This document shows, in pieces, positions 35,276-43,816 of a DNA stretch of 64,000 nucleotides. The notes below the pieces were generated by a model. The model ran no database searches. It saw only the letters and a list, made by a program, of their open reading frames with translations, and was not told the origin of the DNA. The position numbers were made by a program, and so were the translations under genes. The first letter of the stretch is position 1; each line of letters opens with the position of its first letter. The stretch is from contig JALEZW010000071.1 in assembly GCA_022772675.1 (NCBI GenBank), forward strand, positions 62,001 to 126,000, in the 5' to 3' direction. Origin of the DNA: Agathobacter sp. (GTDB taxonomy: Bacteria > Bacillota > Clostridia > Lachnospirales > Lachnospiraceae).

Positions 35276-36079
35276 ATGAGTGAATTCAAGAATTTAACTC
35301 TGGAAGTAGAAGATCAGATTGCTGTTCTTTCTATTTCCAGACCGGCAGCATTAAACGCATTAAACAGCGAAACATTAGACGAGTTAAACGTCTGCCTGAG
35401 TGAGATCGAGAAGAACGACGATATCAAGGTTGTCATCTTAACAGGTGGTCCTGACAAGAAGGGTAACGCATTCAAGTCCTTCGTAGCCGGTGCCGATATC
35501 GCTGAGATGGTTAACTTTACTGCTCCGGAGGCACGTGCATTCGGAATCAAGGCATCTGAGCCATTCTTCAAGCTGACAAATATGCGTCAGGTTACCATTG
35601 CTGCTGTTAACGGATTCGCTTTAGGTGGCGGATGTGAGATTGCCATGAGCTGTGATATCCGTATTGCCAGTGATAACGCTGCATTCGGACAGCCTGAGTG
35701 TGGTCTTGGAATCATTCCCGGATTCGGCGGAACACAGAAGCTTGCCCGTCTGGTAGGCATGGGTCGTGCAAAGGAAATGATTTTTACCTGTGATAACATT
35801 GATGCAAATGAAGCATACCGTATTGGTCTGGTAAATAAGGTTGTTCCTAAGGAAGAGCTGATGCCTGCTGCAAAGGCTATGGCAAAGAAGATCATCTCCA
35901 AAGGAAGCTATGCTATCTCTGTTGCCAAGGCTGCCATCAACAACGGATACGATATGGATATCAAGAACGCTGTAGAAATGGAAGCAAACCTCTTTGGTGT
36001 TGTTAACGATACCGCTGATAAGAAGGAAGGCATGGGTGCATTTCTTGAGAAGAGACCTGCTACATTAACAGATTTCTAA
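35276..36079 (+). CDS. crt: Crotonase / short-chain enoyl-CoA hydratase
   Basis: Likely hydrates crotonyl-CoA to 3-hydroxybutyryl-CoA, a step of clostridial butyrate formation. The 267-residue protein has FVAGADIAEM and NGFALGGGCEIAMSCDIRIAS forming the oxyanion hole, and QPECGLGIIPGFGGTQ with both catalytic glutamates (E in PECG and the earlier E of GGCE). Codon choice is notably strong, suggesting high expression. It is monocistronic, whereas crt usually sits with bcd, etf and hbd; none of these is in the window. Its promoter carries the perfect palindrome. Confidence 0.93.
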   Translation: MSEFKNLTLEVEDQIAVLSISRPAALNALNSETLDELNVCLSEIEKNDDIKVVILTGGPDKKGNAFKSFVAGADIAEMVNFTAPEARAFGIKASEPFFKLTNMRQVTIAAVNGFALGGGCEIAMSCDIRIASDNAAFGQPECGLGIIPGFGGTQKLARLVGMGRAKEMIFTCDNIDANEAYRIGLVNKVVPKEELMPAAKAMAKKIISKGSYAISVAKAAINNGYDMDIKNAVEMEANLFGVVNDTADKKEGMGAFLEKRPATLTDF

Positions 36080-36118
36080 AATGATACGGGAAAGTATGAC
36101 ATGACATACTGCATTCCA

Positions 36119-36149
36119 AGAGCCCTGTCACATTTTGCGACAGGGCTCT
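36119..36149. terminator. Convergent terminator between crt and the EIIC-EAL gene
   Basis: AGAGCCCTGTC (36119-36129) pairs perfectly with GACAGGGCTCT (36139-36149). The 11-bp GC-rich stem can serve both converging transcripts. Confidence 0.85.
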
Positions 36150-36183
36150 TTCCATTAGTTGGAGATAACTGTTAACCAGCTTC

Positions 36184-38271
36184 TTATTCATTTTCTGTCT
36201 GATTCTTCCGGATATACTGTATAAACTCATCCAGTGGAATCGGTTTACTGTATAAATATCCCTGATAACAGGTACATCCCAGTTTCTCCAGAAGCTTCTG
36301 CTGCTCCCTTGTCTCCACATACTCTGCAATCACATCCACATTTAACTCATTTCCCAGTTCTACAATAGAGGAAACAATCTTCTGGTTTGTCTCACTGGTA
36401 AGAAGAGGTCTTGTCAGGGAACCATCCAGTTTCACCACACTGAAAATTTCGGACTGCAGATACAAAAGTGAAGTATGTCCCATACCAAAGTCATCAATCA
36501 AAAGTCTGTGACCGTTTTCCTTTAACTGGTTTAGTTTTTTCATGATCAGATCTGTTTTAATCAGTATATCCTGTTCTGTAATCTCGATCCAGAGCTTGTC
36601 CGGCTCCACATGATTTCTCTCAAGTTCCTGTTCTATATAGTTTTCGCAGTCCCAAAGCAGGGAATGTGCCGTAAAATTCACGGAAATTTTAAACTCACCG
36701 CTATAATTCTCCTTAGTTCTGGCAATACCGGCCACCACCTCATCAATAATGAGTTTTTCCAGATCTGGAAGAATTTTCCCTTCCTCCGCCAGATAAATGA
36801 TAAGGGGTGGATAAATCATGCCGTAAAGAGGATGATTCCACCGAAGTAACGCTTCCGCACCGATGCAGCTTCCATCTGCACGTACCTGTGGCTGGTAAAG
36901 AATGTGAAGTTTCCTGTTTTTTACTGCATGTTTCAAATCATGAAGCAGCAAGCGGGACGTGGTACCGATATGGTCCCCTCTTGTCAGAAACATGGGATGC
37001 TCAATATTTTCCTCTTTACTCTGCAGCTCCTTAATCAGAATCCGTACCTGCTCCTTTGCGCGAATCGTCTCCATTTTCTGATTCGCCCGCAGAAATGGTA
37101 TATAAATCAAAACCCCAACTCCAATACAGAAAAGCTGCAAAAGTGTCCCACGGATTGATCCTGTTGCCAGATACCCGCCCACCAGAACCGGAGCTGTCCA
37201 CACCACTTCGTGGGTAACCACCGGTACCAGCCCCATAGCCGTTGCACCATAGGAAATACAGTAGCAGGCCACCGGTGTCAGAATAAACGGTACAAACAGA
37301 ATCGGATTTAAAATAATCGGAAGACCAAAGGTCAGTATCTCGTTAATATTAAAAAGTCCGGTAACCGTTGCAAGCCCTGCCAGTTTTCCGGACCGCTCCC
37401 TCCTGTACAGCATGAGAAGTGCAATAATTACACAGACAGTGGTACCGCTTCCTCCCATGGAAACAAACACATCATAGAAAGACTTTGATAAAATATCTAC
37501 ACCATTACATATCATATCATTCTGTGCCACAGGCTCCAGAATATGACTTCCATGCAGTCCGAAAAACCATAACAGATGAACAAAAACGGTGTAGAGCAGG
37601 CCTAAAGTAAATCCACCTCCCTTTGCCACGCCTTTAAAAACAGTAAGCAAAAAAACGTTAATCAGTTCATAGCTGCCATGTACATGAAACGCCATGCAGA
37701 TAATCCGGTTGATTACCGCAGAGGAACTGCAGATAATAAGAAGCGGAAAAAAGGTCTGAAATGCCGGCAGACAGATTCCCCCCATTCCGGCAGTAAAGTT
37801 CTCAAGAATCAGCCACCTTATCTTCCGCAAAGCAGAGTATGCCATACAGGAAAGATAGGCAACCAATATTGCCGAAAAACAGCCCACAGACCCAAGACTC
37901 TTAATGTCAAAATAATCCGTTCCAATATTCACCTGTGCACCAAAAGCGGAAAGTGCAACGATGACATACATTACCATATAGTCAACTGCCACATTCAACT
38001 CCATGGCATAGCTTAAACTGATGGTCACAACCAAAACCACGGAGAACAGCCCAAAGGTTCCCTCATAAATCAGCGTCAGAATGTCATACAGCCAGTGAAG
38101 ACTTCCCGTTTCTATCATAGCCTGAAACAATGGTATCGGAAGATTCCGAAGGGCCAGTGCCATACCTCCGGTCAGAATCAGCGGAATCATCATCCCCAGC
38201 GCACGTCTTAATACCTTTGAAAAGAAGCTGCTTTCAAAACGAAATAGAAACTGTTTCACATAATTTCTCAT
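36184..38271 (-). CDS. PTS EIIC membrane domain fused to an EAL phosphodiesterase
   Basis: A 695-residue protein. Residues 1 to about 395 form a ten-helix cellobiose/lactose-type EIIC: WFFGLHGSH, the SMGGSGTTVC segment and FNINEILTFGLPIILNP, with the conserved Glu of the NINE motif. Residues about 430-690 are an EAL domain with EALLRW, ISVNFTAHS, EITEQD, LIDDFGMGHTS, VVKLD, IAEYVE and CYQGYLYSKP, so all catalytic residues are present. There is no EIIA, EIIB or cyclase domain. The membrane part probably senses, or co-transports, a sugar and sets local c-di-GMP breakdown. The AUG at 38271 has an AGGGA site. Confidence 0.92.
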   Translation of the reverse strand: MRNYVKQFLFRFESSFFSKVLRRALGMMIPLILTGGMALALRNLPIPLFQAMIETGSLHWLYDILTLIYEGTFGLFSVVLVVTISLSYAMELNVAVDYMVMYVIVALSAFGAQVNIGTDYFDIKSLGSVGCFSAILVAYLSCMAYSALRKIRWLILENFTAGMGGICLPAFQTFFPLLIICSSSAVINRIICMAFHVHGSYELINVFLLTVFKGVAKGGGFTLGLLYTVFVHLLWFFGLHGSHILEPVAQNDMICNGVDILSKSFYDVFVSMGGSGTTVCVIIALLMLYRRERSGKLAGLATVTGLFNINEILTFGLPIILNPILFVPFILTPVACYCISYGATAMGLVPVVTHEVVWTAPVLVGGYLATGSIRGTLLQLFCIGVGVLIYIPFLRANQKMETIRAKEQVRILIKELQSKEENIEHPMFLTRGDHIGTTSRLLLHDLKHAVKNRKLHILYQPQVRADGSCIGAEALLRWNHPLYGMIYPPLIIYLAEEGKILPDLEKLIIDEVVAGIARTKENYSGEFKISVNFTAHSLLWDCENYIEQELERNHVEPDKLWIEITEQDILIKTDLIMKKLNQLKENGHRLLIDDFGMGHTSLLYLQSEIFSVVKLDGSLTRPLLTSETNQKIVSSIVELGNELNVDVIAEYVETREQQKLLEKLGCTCYQGYLYSKPIPLDEFIQYIRKNQTENE

Positions 38272-38478
38272 AAAAATCCCTGTCTTTCCCAAATATAACT
38301 GTCTAAAGCACTTCCATAGCTTCAAAAATCCCCTGCCGTACCGGCTTTTTATGTAAAATGAGAAGTGCTTTTCCAAACGTAACTACCTATTCAGCCTCCT
38401 TACAAATAGTTACCTCTATACTATTATTTTATCACGCAATGTAACATACTCAAATGTTTTTTGTCAAAAGAATTGTAC

Positions 38479-38513
38479 AAAAAAGGCAGCCAGAATTTAG
38501 TACTTCTGACTGC
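38479..38513 (-). terminator. Terminator of the phospholipase-C-like gene
   Basis: GCAGCCAGAA (38486-38495) pairs with TTCTGACTGC (38504-38513), one mismatch. Six Ts follow on the minus strand (38484-38479). Confidence 0.82.
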
Positions 38514-38524
38514 TTCTCTCCTGT

Positions 38525-39112
38525 CTATGCCAGTCTGTGCTCCCTATGATTTTTCTGGAACAGATAGGCAATTCCATCCACTAGACGCTGGTTTACCTGT
38601 ACAATATTCAAAATATCATGACGGGTATTAAGAGGATTATGAAGATATTCCTCATGTTTTTGTCTAATATACTCCACCAGGGCCTCCAGTGATACAAACT
38701 GCTCATTCTTTTGACCGGTCAGTTTGTTCGCCTCCTCTGTTTTGAGGAAATGGCGAAGTTCATGTTTTAAACGATTCTCATACCTGCAGTGGTCCTTCAT
38801 GGTTCCGGGATATACGTGGTTATGGGGATAAGTAAAATAATCTGCCACATAGTGGGTTATCTCCCCAAGATTCATGTAATATCTGCGCTTGCGTTTCAAA
38901 GTCCTCTTTTTCTTTCCTATAATCAGACGTTCCATCCTCTTTTTCACTTGTGGAAATGTCCCTGTAATCTCATGCCTCTTATAAATAAATGACGGCAGAC
39001 AGTCCGGAAGTACACTCCCTATATAAAAAGAAAACTTATGCTTTTTCAGCTCTTCATCTGCGGTATTTGCTACAATATAACGTGCCAGTGAAATATGTGA
39101 CTTTTTTCTCAT
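38525..39112 (-). CDS. Zinc-dependent phospholipase C-like protein
   Basis: A 195-residue protein resembling the Zn-dependent phospholipase C/S1-P1 nuclease-like family of Clostridia. HISLARYIV near the N-terminus, IGSVLPDCLPSF, KRHEITGTF, and LGEITHYVADYFTYPHNH supply the histidine and aspartate metal ligands in the family order. There is no signal peptide, unlike secreted phospholipases, so the substrate may not be extracellular lipid. It is single, bounded by terminators on its downstream side. Confidence 0.82.
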   Translation of the reverse strand: MRKKSHISLARYIVANTADEELKKHKFSFYIGSVLPDCLPSFIYKRHEITGTFPQVKKRMERLIIGKKKRTLKRKRRYYMNLGEITHYVADYFTYPHNHVYPGTMKDHCRYENRLKHELRHFLKTEEANKLTGQKNEQFVSLEALVEYIRQKHEEYLHNPLNTRHDILNIVQVNQRLVDGIAYLFQKNHREHRLA

Positions 39113-39203
39113 TTATAAGTTACCATTCCTTTCGACAAGCAATTGTTTTTGTATATGCAACCTCTTTCTCCATAGTATAACCATTTCAAGAAAAATACAA
39201 GAT

Positions 39204-39252
39204 AAAAATAACTGTTTCCACCATGAAAATTTTGGTAGAAACAGTTATTTTT
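39204..39252 (-). terminator. Terminator of glyA-serS
   Basis: AAAAATAACTGTTTCCACC (39204-39222) pairs with GGTAGAAACAGTTATTTTT (39234-39252) with one mismatch. The stem ends in a T run on either strand. Confidence 0.9.
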
Positions 39253-39260
39253 GTAATTAT

Positions 39261-40550
39261 TTAATGCTTGGGAATCAGTTTTTCCGTACCTCCCATATAA
39301 GGTCTGAGTACTTTTGGAATATTCACGCTTCCGTCCTCATTTAAATTGTTCTCAAGAAATGCAATCAGCATACGCGGCGGCGCAACAACCGTATTATTCA
39401 GAGTATGTGCAAAATACTTCTTTCCATCCTTACCCTTCACACGGATTTTCAGACGTCTCGCCTGTGCATCCCCAAGGTTGGAACAGCTTCCAACCTCAAA
39501 ATATTTCTTCTGCCGTGGAGACCACGCCTCTACATCACAGGATTTTACCTTAAGATCTGCCAGATCTCCGGAGCAGCACTCCAGTGTACGCACCGGAATA
39601 TCCATACTGCGGAACAAATCGACCGTATTCTGCCAAAGCTTGTCATACCACATCTTTGACTCCTCCGGTTTGCAGACAACAATCATCTCCTGCTTCTCAA
39701 ACTGGTGAATACGGTAAACACCACGCTCCTCAATTCCGTGTGCACCCTTTTCCTTGCGGAAGCACGGAGAATAGCTGGTCAAAGTATATGGAAGCTTTTC
39801 TTCATCATTGATGGTATCAATAAATTTTCCAATCATGGAATGCTCAGAAGTTCCGATGAGGTATAAATCTTCTCCCTCAATCTTATACATCATGGCATCC
39901 ATCTCATCAAAACTCATAACACCTGTCACTACATTGGAGCGGATCATAAATGGCGGAACACAGTAAGTAAATCCTCTGTCAATCATGAAGTCCCTTGCAT
40001 AGGAAATGACAGCAGAATGCAGTCTCGCAATATCTCCCATCAGATAATAGAATCCGTTTCCTGCAACCTTTCCTGCCGCATCCAGATCAATACCGTCAAA
40101 ACGCTCCATAATGTCTGTATGATACGGAATTTCGAAATCCGGAACTACAGGCTCTCCAAATTTCTCGATTTCCACATTGCAGCTGTCATCCTTACCGATT
40201 GGCACAGAGGGATCGATGATATTTGGAATTGTCATCATAATCTTCGTAACCTTCTCGGAAAGTTCCTTTTCCCTGGTCTCTAACTCTGCGAGTCTTTCCG
40301 CATTGGCAGAAACCTCTGCCTTAACCTTCTCAGCCTCTTCCTTTTTGCCCTGGCCCATCAGTGCACCAATCTGCTTGGAAAGCTTGTTACGGCTGGCCCG
40401 AAGCTCATCTGCCTCTGCCTGTGCAGCCCGTGCCTGTGCGTCCAGCTGGATGACCTCGTCTACCAGCGGCAGCTTCTGATCCTGAAATTTTTTCCGGATA
40501 TTTTCCTTTACAACCTCCGGATTCTCACGTAAAAATTTTAAATCAATCAT
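39261..40550 (-). CDS. serS: Seryl-tRNA synthetase
   Basis: A 429-residue class II synthetase. An N-terminal coiled-coil arm (about 30-105, rich in Ala, Glu, Lys) binds the tRNA long arm; the catalytic core shows the motif 2 loop (CFRKEKGAHGIEERGVYRIHQFEK) and motif 3 (NNTVVAPPRMLIAFLENN). GAGGAAAT precedes the AUG. It starts 17 nt after glyA, so serine supply/one-carbon metabolism and serine charging share one transcript. No separate T-box leader is seen. Confidence 0.97.
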   Translation of the reverse strand: MIDLKFLRENPEVVKENIRKKFQDQKLPLVDEVIQLDAQARAAQAEADELRASRNKLSKQIGALMGQGKKEEAEKVKAEVSANAERLAELETREKELSEKVTKIMMTIPNIIDPSVPIGKDDSCNVEIEKFGEPVVPDFEIPYHTDIMERFDGIDLDAAGKVAGNGFYYLMGDIARLHSAVISYARDFMIDRGFTYCVPPFMIRSNVVTGVMSFDEMDAMMYKIEGEDLYLIGTSEHSMIGKFIDTINDEEKLPYTLTSYSPCFRKEKGAHGIEERGVYRIHQFEKQEMIVVCKPEESKMWYDKLWQNTVDLFRSMDIPVRTLECCSGDLADLKVKSCDVEAWSPRQKKYFEVGSCSNLGDAQARRLKIRVKGKDGKKYFAHTLNNTVVAPPRMLIAFLENNLNEDGSVNIPKVLRPYMGGTEKLIPKH

Positions 40551-40567
40551 GATTTCCTCCAGTTTGA

Positions 40568-41815
40568 CTAGTTCATACCCTTAAGAGGATACTTATCTGT
40601 TAATGTCTTAATAATTGCCTGTGCTTCAGGAACAGCAGCCTCACCCTTCTTGATAATGAGGGCAATTGCCTCTGCGACCTGATCGAAATCATCTTCCTTT
40701 AAGCCTCTGGATGTAGCAGCCGGTGTACCCAGACGGATACCGCTTGTTACGAAAGGCTTTTGCGGATCATTTGGAATTGTGTTCTTATTGGCAGTGATAT
40801 GTGCGCTGTCAAGAAGCTTCTCAACTGCCTTTCCTGTCAGGTCATAGGGAGTCAGATCTACCAGCATCAGATGGTTGTCCGTTCCTCCGGATACGATCTT
40901 AATATCCCGCTTCTGCAGTCCCTTGCACAGAGCCTGTGCATTCTTTATAATCTGGGACTGGTATTCCTTGAATTCAGGCTGTAATGCCTCCTTGAAGCAG
41001 ACTGCCTTTGCCGCAATCACATGCATGAGTGGTCCGCCCTGTGTTCCCGGGAAGATTGCCTTATTGAAATTATACTTTTTATTTACTTCCTCACTGCACA
41101 TAATCATGCCGCCCCGCGGTCCGCGAAGGGTTTTATGGGTGGTTGTAGTAACCACATCCGCATAGGGAATCGGGCTTGGATGAAGCCCTGCTGCAACCAG
41201 ACCTGCGATATGTGCCATATCCACCATAAGAACTGCGCCGACTTCATCTGCGATCTCACGGAATTTCTTAAAATCAATGGTTCTTGCATAGGCAGATGCG
41301 CCCGCAATGATCATTTTCGGCTTGCACTCCAGTGCAATCTCTCTTACCTTATCATAATCGATAAATCCCTCATCATTGACACCGTAAGGAACCACATGAA
41401 AATAGGTACCGGAAAAATTAACCGGTGAGCCATGTGTCAAATGTCCACCATGATCCAGATTCATCCCCATAATCGTATCACCCGGCTGTAAAATGGCAAA
41501 CTGCACTGCCATATTTGCCTGTGCGCCGGAATGGGGCTGTACATTCACATACTCACAGCCAAACAGTTCCTTTGCCCGTTCTCTTGCAAGATTCTCTACC
41601 ACATCTACGCACTCACAGCCACCGTAGTATCTCTTACCCGGATATCCCTCTGCATATTTGTTTGTCAAAATACTTCCCATTGCTGACATAACTGCCGGAC
41701 TTACCCAGTTTTCAGAGGCAATCAGCTCGATGTGACTGTTCTGTCTGTCAAATTCAGATGTAATAGCTTCTGCGATTTCCGGATCTACGGAACGAATATC
41801 TTCCAGTGTATACAT
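40568..41815 (-). CDS. glyA: Serine hydroxymethyltransferase
   Basis: GlyA interconverts serine and glycine with transfer of one carbon to tetrahydrofolate. The 415-residue PLP enzyme has the lysine in [16 protein letters not shown], the [15 protein letters not shown] entrance and [20 protein letters not shown] precedes the AUG. The upstream 200 nt hold the terminator of the acyl-ligase operon (41936-41959) and no riboswitch that I can recognise. Confidence 0.97.
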   Translation of the reverse strand: MYTLEDIRSVDPEIAEAITSEFDRQNSHIELIASENWVSPAVMSAMGSILTNKYAEGYPGKRYYGGCECVDVVENLARERAKELFGCEYVNVQPHSGAQANMAVQFAILQPGDTIMGMNLDHGGHLTHGSPVNFSGTYFHVVPYGVNDEGFIDYDKVREIALECKPKMIIAGASAYARTIDFKKFREIADEVGAVLMVDMAHIAGLVAAGLHPSPIPYADVVTTTTHKTLRGPRGGMIMCSEEVNKKYNFNKAIFPGTQGGPLMHVIAAKAVCFKEALQPEFKEYQSQIIKNAQALCKGLQKRDIKIVSGGTDNHLMLVDLTPYDLTGKAVEKLLDSAHITANKNTIPNDPQKPFVTSGIRLGTPAATSRGLKEDDFDQVAEAIALIIKKGEAAVPEAQAIIKTLTDKYPLKGMN

Positions 41816-41935
41816 ATTTTCTCCTTCTTTCCCTGATTATTTTTCACATTTCAGTGCTGCGTGCACCACTAGGTTTCATTATACCCGATAATTTTGCTCA
41901 TTGCAATGTCCGTTTTCTTAATTTCTGAAAAGCAA

Positions 41936-41959
41936 ATGAGCCGGAAAAATCCGGCTCAT
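41936..41959 (-). terminator. Terminator of the carrier-protein cluster
   Basis: ATGAGCCGG (41936-41944) pairs perfectly with CCGGCTCAT (41951-41959). On the minus strand it is followed by TTTGCTTTT, a weak T tract. Confidence 0.75.
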
Positions 41960-42021
41960 CCTTACTGATATGACTATCACTTTTCATACGCAGCTTATGA
42001 TTCTGAAGTTCTCACATAACC

Positions 42022-43530
42022 TTAAAAACGTTTAATTTTCTTAGAGGTTGTCTTATCAAACTCCGTTTCCCTTACTTTCAGGCTGTACACCTTCTTGTAT
42101 GCCGGTGCCGTCTGATTATAATCATCAATGATTTTCTGTAATGCGGCCCGAACATCCTTGATATGTTTTTTCTTCACATAATCATAATCCGGGAAGATTT
42201 CTGCTTCGATGACTCCCTCATTCTCGCGGACCAGGATTTCCTGAACCATACGGTTTTCACCAATTTTATTTTCCAGTTCCTCCGGAGAAACATTCTCACC
42301 GTTTTTCGTGATAATCAGGTTCTTTTTACGGCCGGTCAGATGAACAAAACGATCCTCATCCACATAGCCTAAATCTCCTGTCCGAAGCCAGCTGTCCTGC
42401 AACGTCTCTTTTGTCTCCTCCGGCATCTTGTAATACCCCTGCATCACACTGCTGCCCCGTACCCAGAGTTCTCCATCCACGGATTTTCCTTCACAGTTAG
42501 GCATCAGCTGTCCTACGGTATCTTTACGGATATCCCAGCTCACATTTGTACTGATAACCGGAGAACATTCTGTCATTCCATAACCCTGCAGAATTGTAAT
42601 CCCGTACTTTGCAAACATATCAATATATGCAGGATTTAGATAAGCGCCACCGCTGCAGATAGTATGGAACTGCTCCCCAAATACTTTGTTTTTGATCAGC
42701 TTCGGTGGAAGCATCGCAGTACTCTCCAGCTTTTTCGCCATGGTCTCAATCATAAGTGGAACCATCAGGATCATGTTGGGCTTAAACAGTTTAATATTCT
42801 TTGCCACATGTAGCAGGGAGTCATTGATACAGATAATTCCTCCCAGGGAAAGTGCCTTTAAAATATCCATGCTCAGGCAATAGGCATGATGAATTGGCAG
42901 CACGGATAAAAGCACCGTTCTTGGCGGAATCTTCATGTCCAGACAGGTTGCATTGTCTGCCAGATTCCTATGAGTCAGCATAACACCCTTGCTCTTTCCG
43001 GTCGTGCCGGATGTAAACATAATTGTACAAAGCTGATCCGGCTCCGGCGCAAAATCAAAGCTTCCTGCATGCTCCTTTAACAGCTGCCAAAAAGAAAGAC
43101 TCTCGTCATCGCTTGTCTCTTTCTGCATAGAAATCAGATACTTAAGCTTCGGGCAGCGGTCCTTCACAATGGCCGCTACGTCCTTTCTCGCTTCATCAAT
43201 TACAAAAACAGACGCATCTGACCGGTCTACCAGTTCACACATCTCCTCTGCCGGAAGTGCCACATCCAGCGGAACAATCACACTGCCACTGTTTACGGTT
43301 CCAAAAAATGTAACCAGCCACGGATAGGAGGTCATACCGGTTACTGCGATATGATTTCCTTTTTCTCCAAGGGCATCCAATACCCGGGAAAAACTTTCAC
43401 TGTCTGCACGAAGTTCGGTAAAAGATTTAGACTCCACTTCGTTTTTGCCTGCCTTGTAACGGATGGCATCCTGATCTCCATAGGTTTCTGCACTATAGAC
43501 AACAATATCACGAATGGTTTTACAATCCAT
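42022..43530 (-). CDS. AMP-dependent acyl ligase (class I adenylate-forming, acyl-ACP/CoA synthetase type)
   Basis: A 502-residue ligase that activates a carboxylic acid as acyl-AMP and most likely loads it on the adjacent ACP. Core motifs: IMFTSGTTGKSKGVMLTHRN (P-loop), GYGMTECSPVIS, WLRTGDLGYVDED and GRKKNLIITKNGENVSPEELE. The C-terminal lysine motif is TTSKKIKRF in place of the usual SGKIKR. It is more like a fatty-acyl ligase than an NRPS adenylation domain with its downstream PCP. It is the last gene of the cluster, 28 nt after the ACP stop. Confidence 0.9.
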   Translation of the reverse strand: MDCKTIRDIVVYSAETYGDQDAIRYKAGKNEVESKSFTELRADSESFSRVLDALGEKGNHIAVTGMTSYPWLVTFFGTVNSGSVIVPLDVALPAEEMCELVDRSDASVFVIDEARKDVAAIVKDRCPKLKYLISMQKETSDDESLSFWQLLKEHAGSFDFAPEPDQLCTIMFTSGTTGKSKGVMLTHRNLADNATCLDMKIPPRTVLLSVLPIHHAYCLSMDILKALSLGGIICINDSLLHVAKNIKLFKPNMILMVPLMIETMAKKLESTAMLPPKLIKNKVFGEQFHTICSGGAYLNPAYIDMFAKYGITILQGYGMTECSPVISTNVSWDIRKDTVGQLMPNCEGKSVDGELWVRGSSVMQGYYKMPEETKETLQDSWLRTGDLGYVDEDRFVHLTGRKKNLIITKNGENVSPEELENKIGENRMVQEILVRENEGVIEAEIFPDYDYVKKKHIKDVRAALQKIIDDYNQTAPAYKKVYSLKVRETEFDKTTSKKIKRF

Positions 43531-43558
43531 ATGTATTTTCCCCTTTTTTCAAATCTTT

Positions 43559-43789
43559 TTATTCCGCCTTCAACTGACTGAGATAGTCCACAGCCTCCTG
43601 CACGGTACGAATATCTGCAGCCTTTTCCTGATCAATCTCTATCTCAAACTCGTCCTCCAGTTCTCCAAGCATACTCATGAAATCGAAGGAAGTAAATCCC
43701 AGATCCTCCATAAAGCGGGATTCCGGTTTTACATTTTCCGGCTCTACCTCTACATAATTACAGATAATCTCCACTAATTTTTCAAACAT
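43559..43789 (-). CDS. Acyl carrier protein (dedicated)
   Basis: A 76-residue carrier protein. MEDLGFTSFDFMSM holds the phosphopantetheine serine at residue 34, with TSF replacing the DSL of fatty-acid ACPs. The protein is acidic, and its helices match the ACP length. The AUG at 43789 follows AAAGGAG at good spacing; the longer frame starts inside that site. It is not with fabD/F genes, so it is a pathway-specific carrier rather than the housekeeping ACP. It lies between the condensation protein and the acyl ligase. Confidence 0.92.
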   Translation of the reverse strand: MFEKLVEIICNYVEVEPENVKPESRFMEDLGFTSFDFMSMLGELEDEFEIEIDQEKAADIRTVQEAVDYLSQLKAE

Positions 43790-43816
43790 AATCAAAGCTC
43801 CTTTCAAAATTCCCTC

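Noticed and set aside
41816-42021. Glycine or serine riboswitch upstream of glyA
   Set aside because: The gap contains only the terminator of the upstream operon and a short leader; no conserved riboswitch core could be seen.
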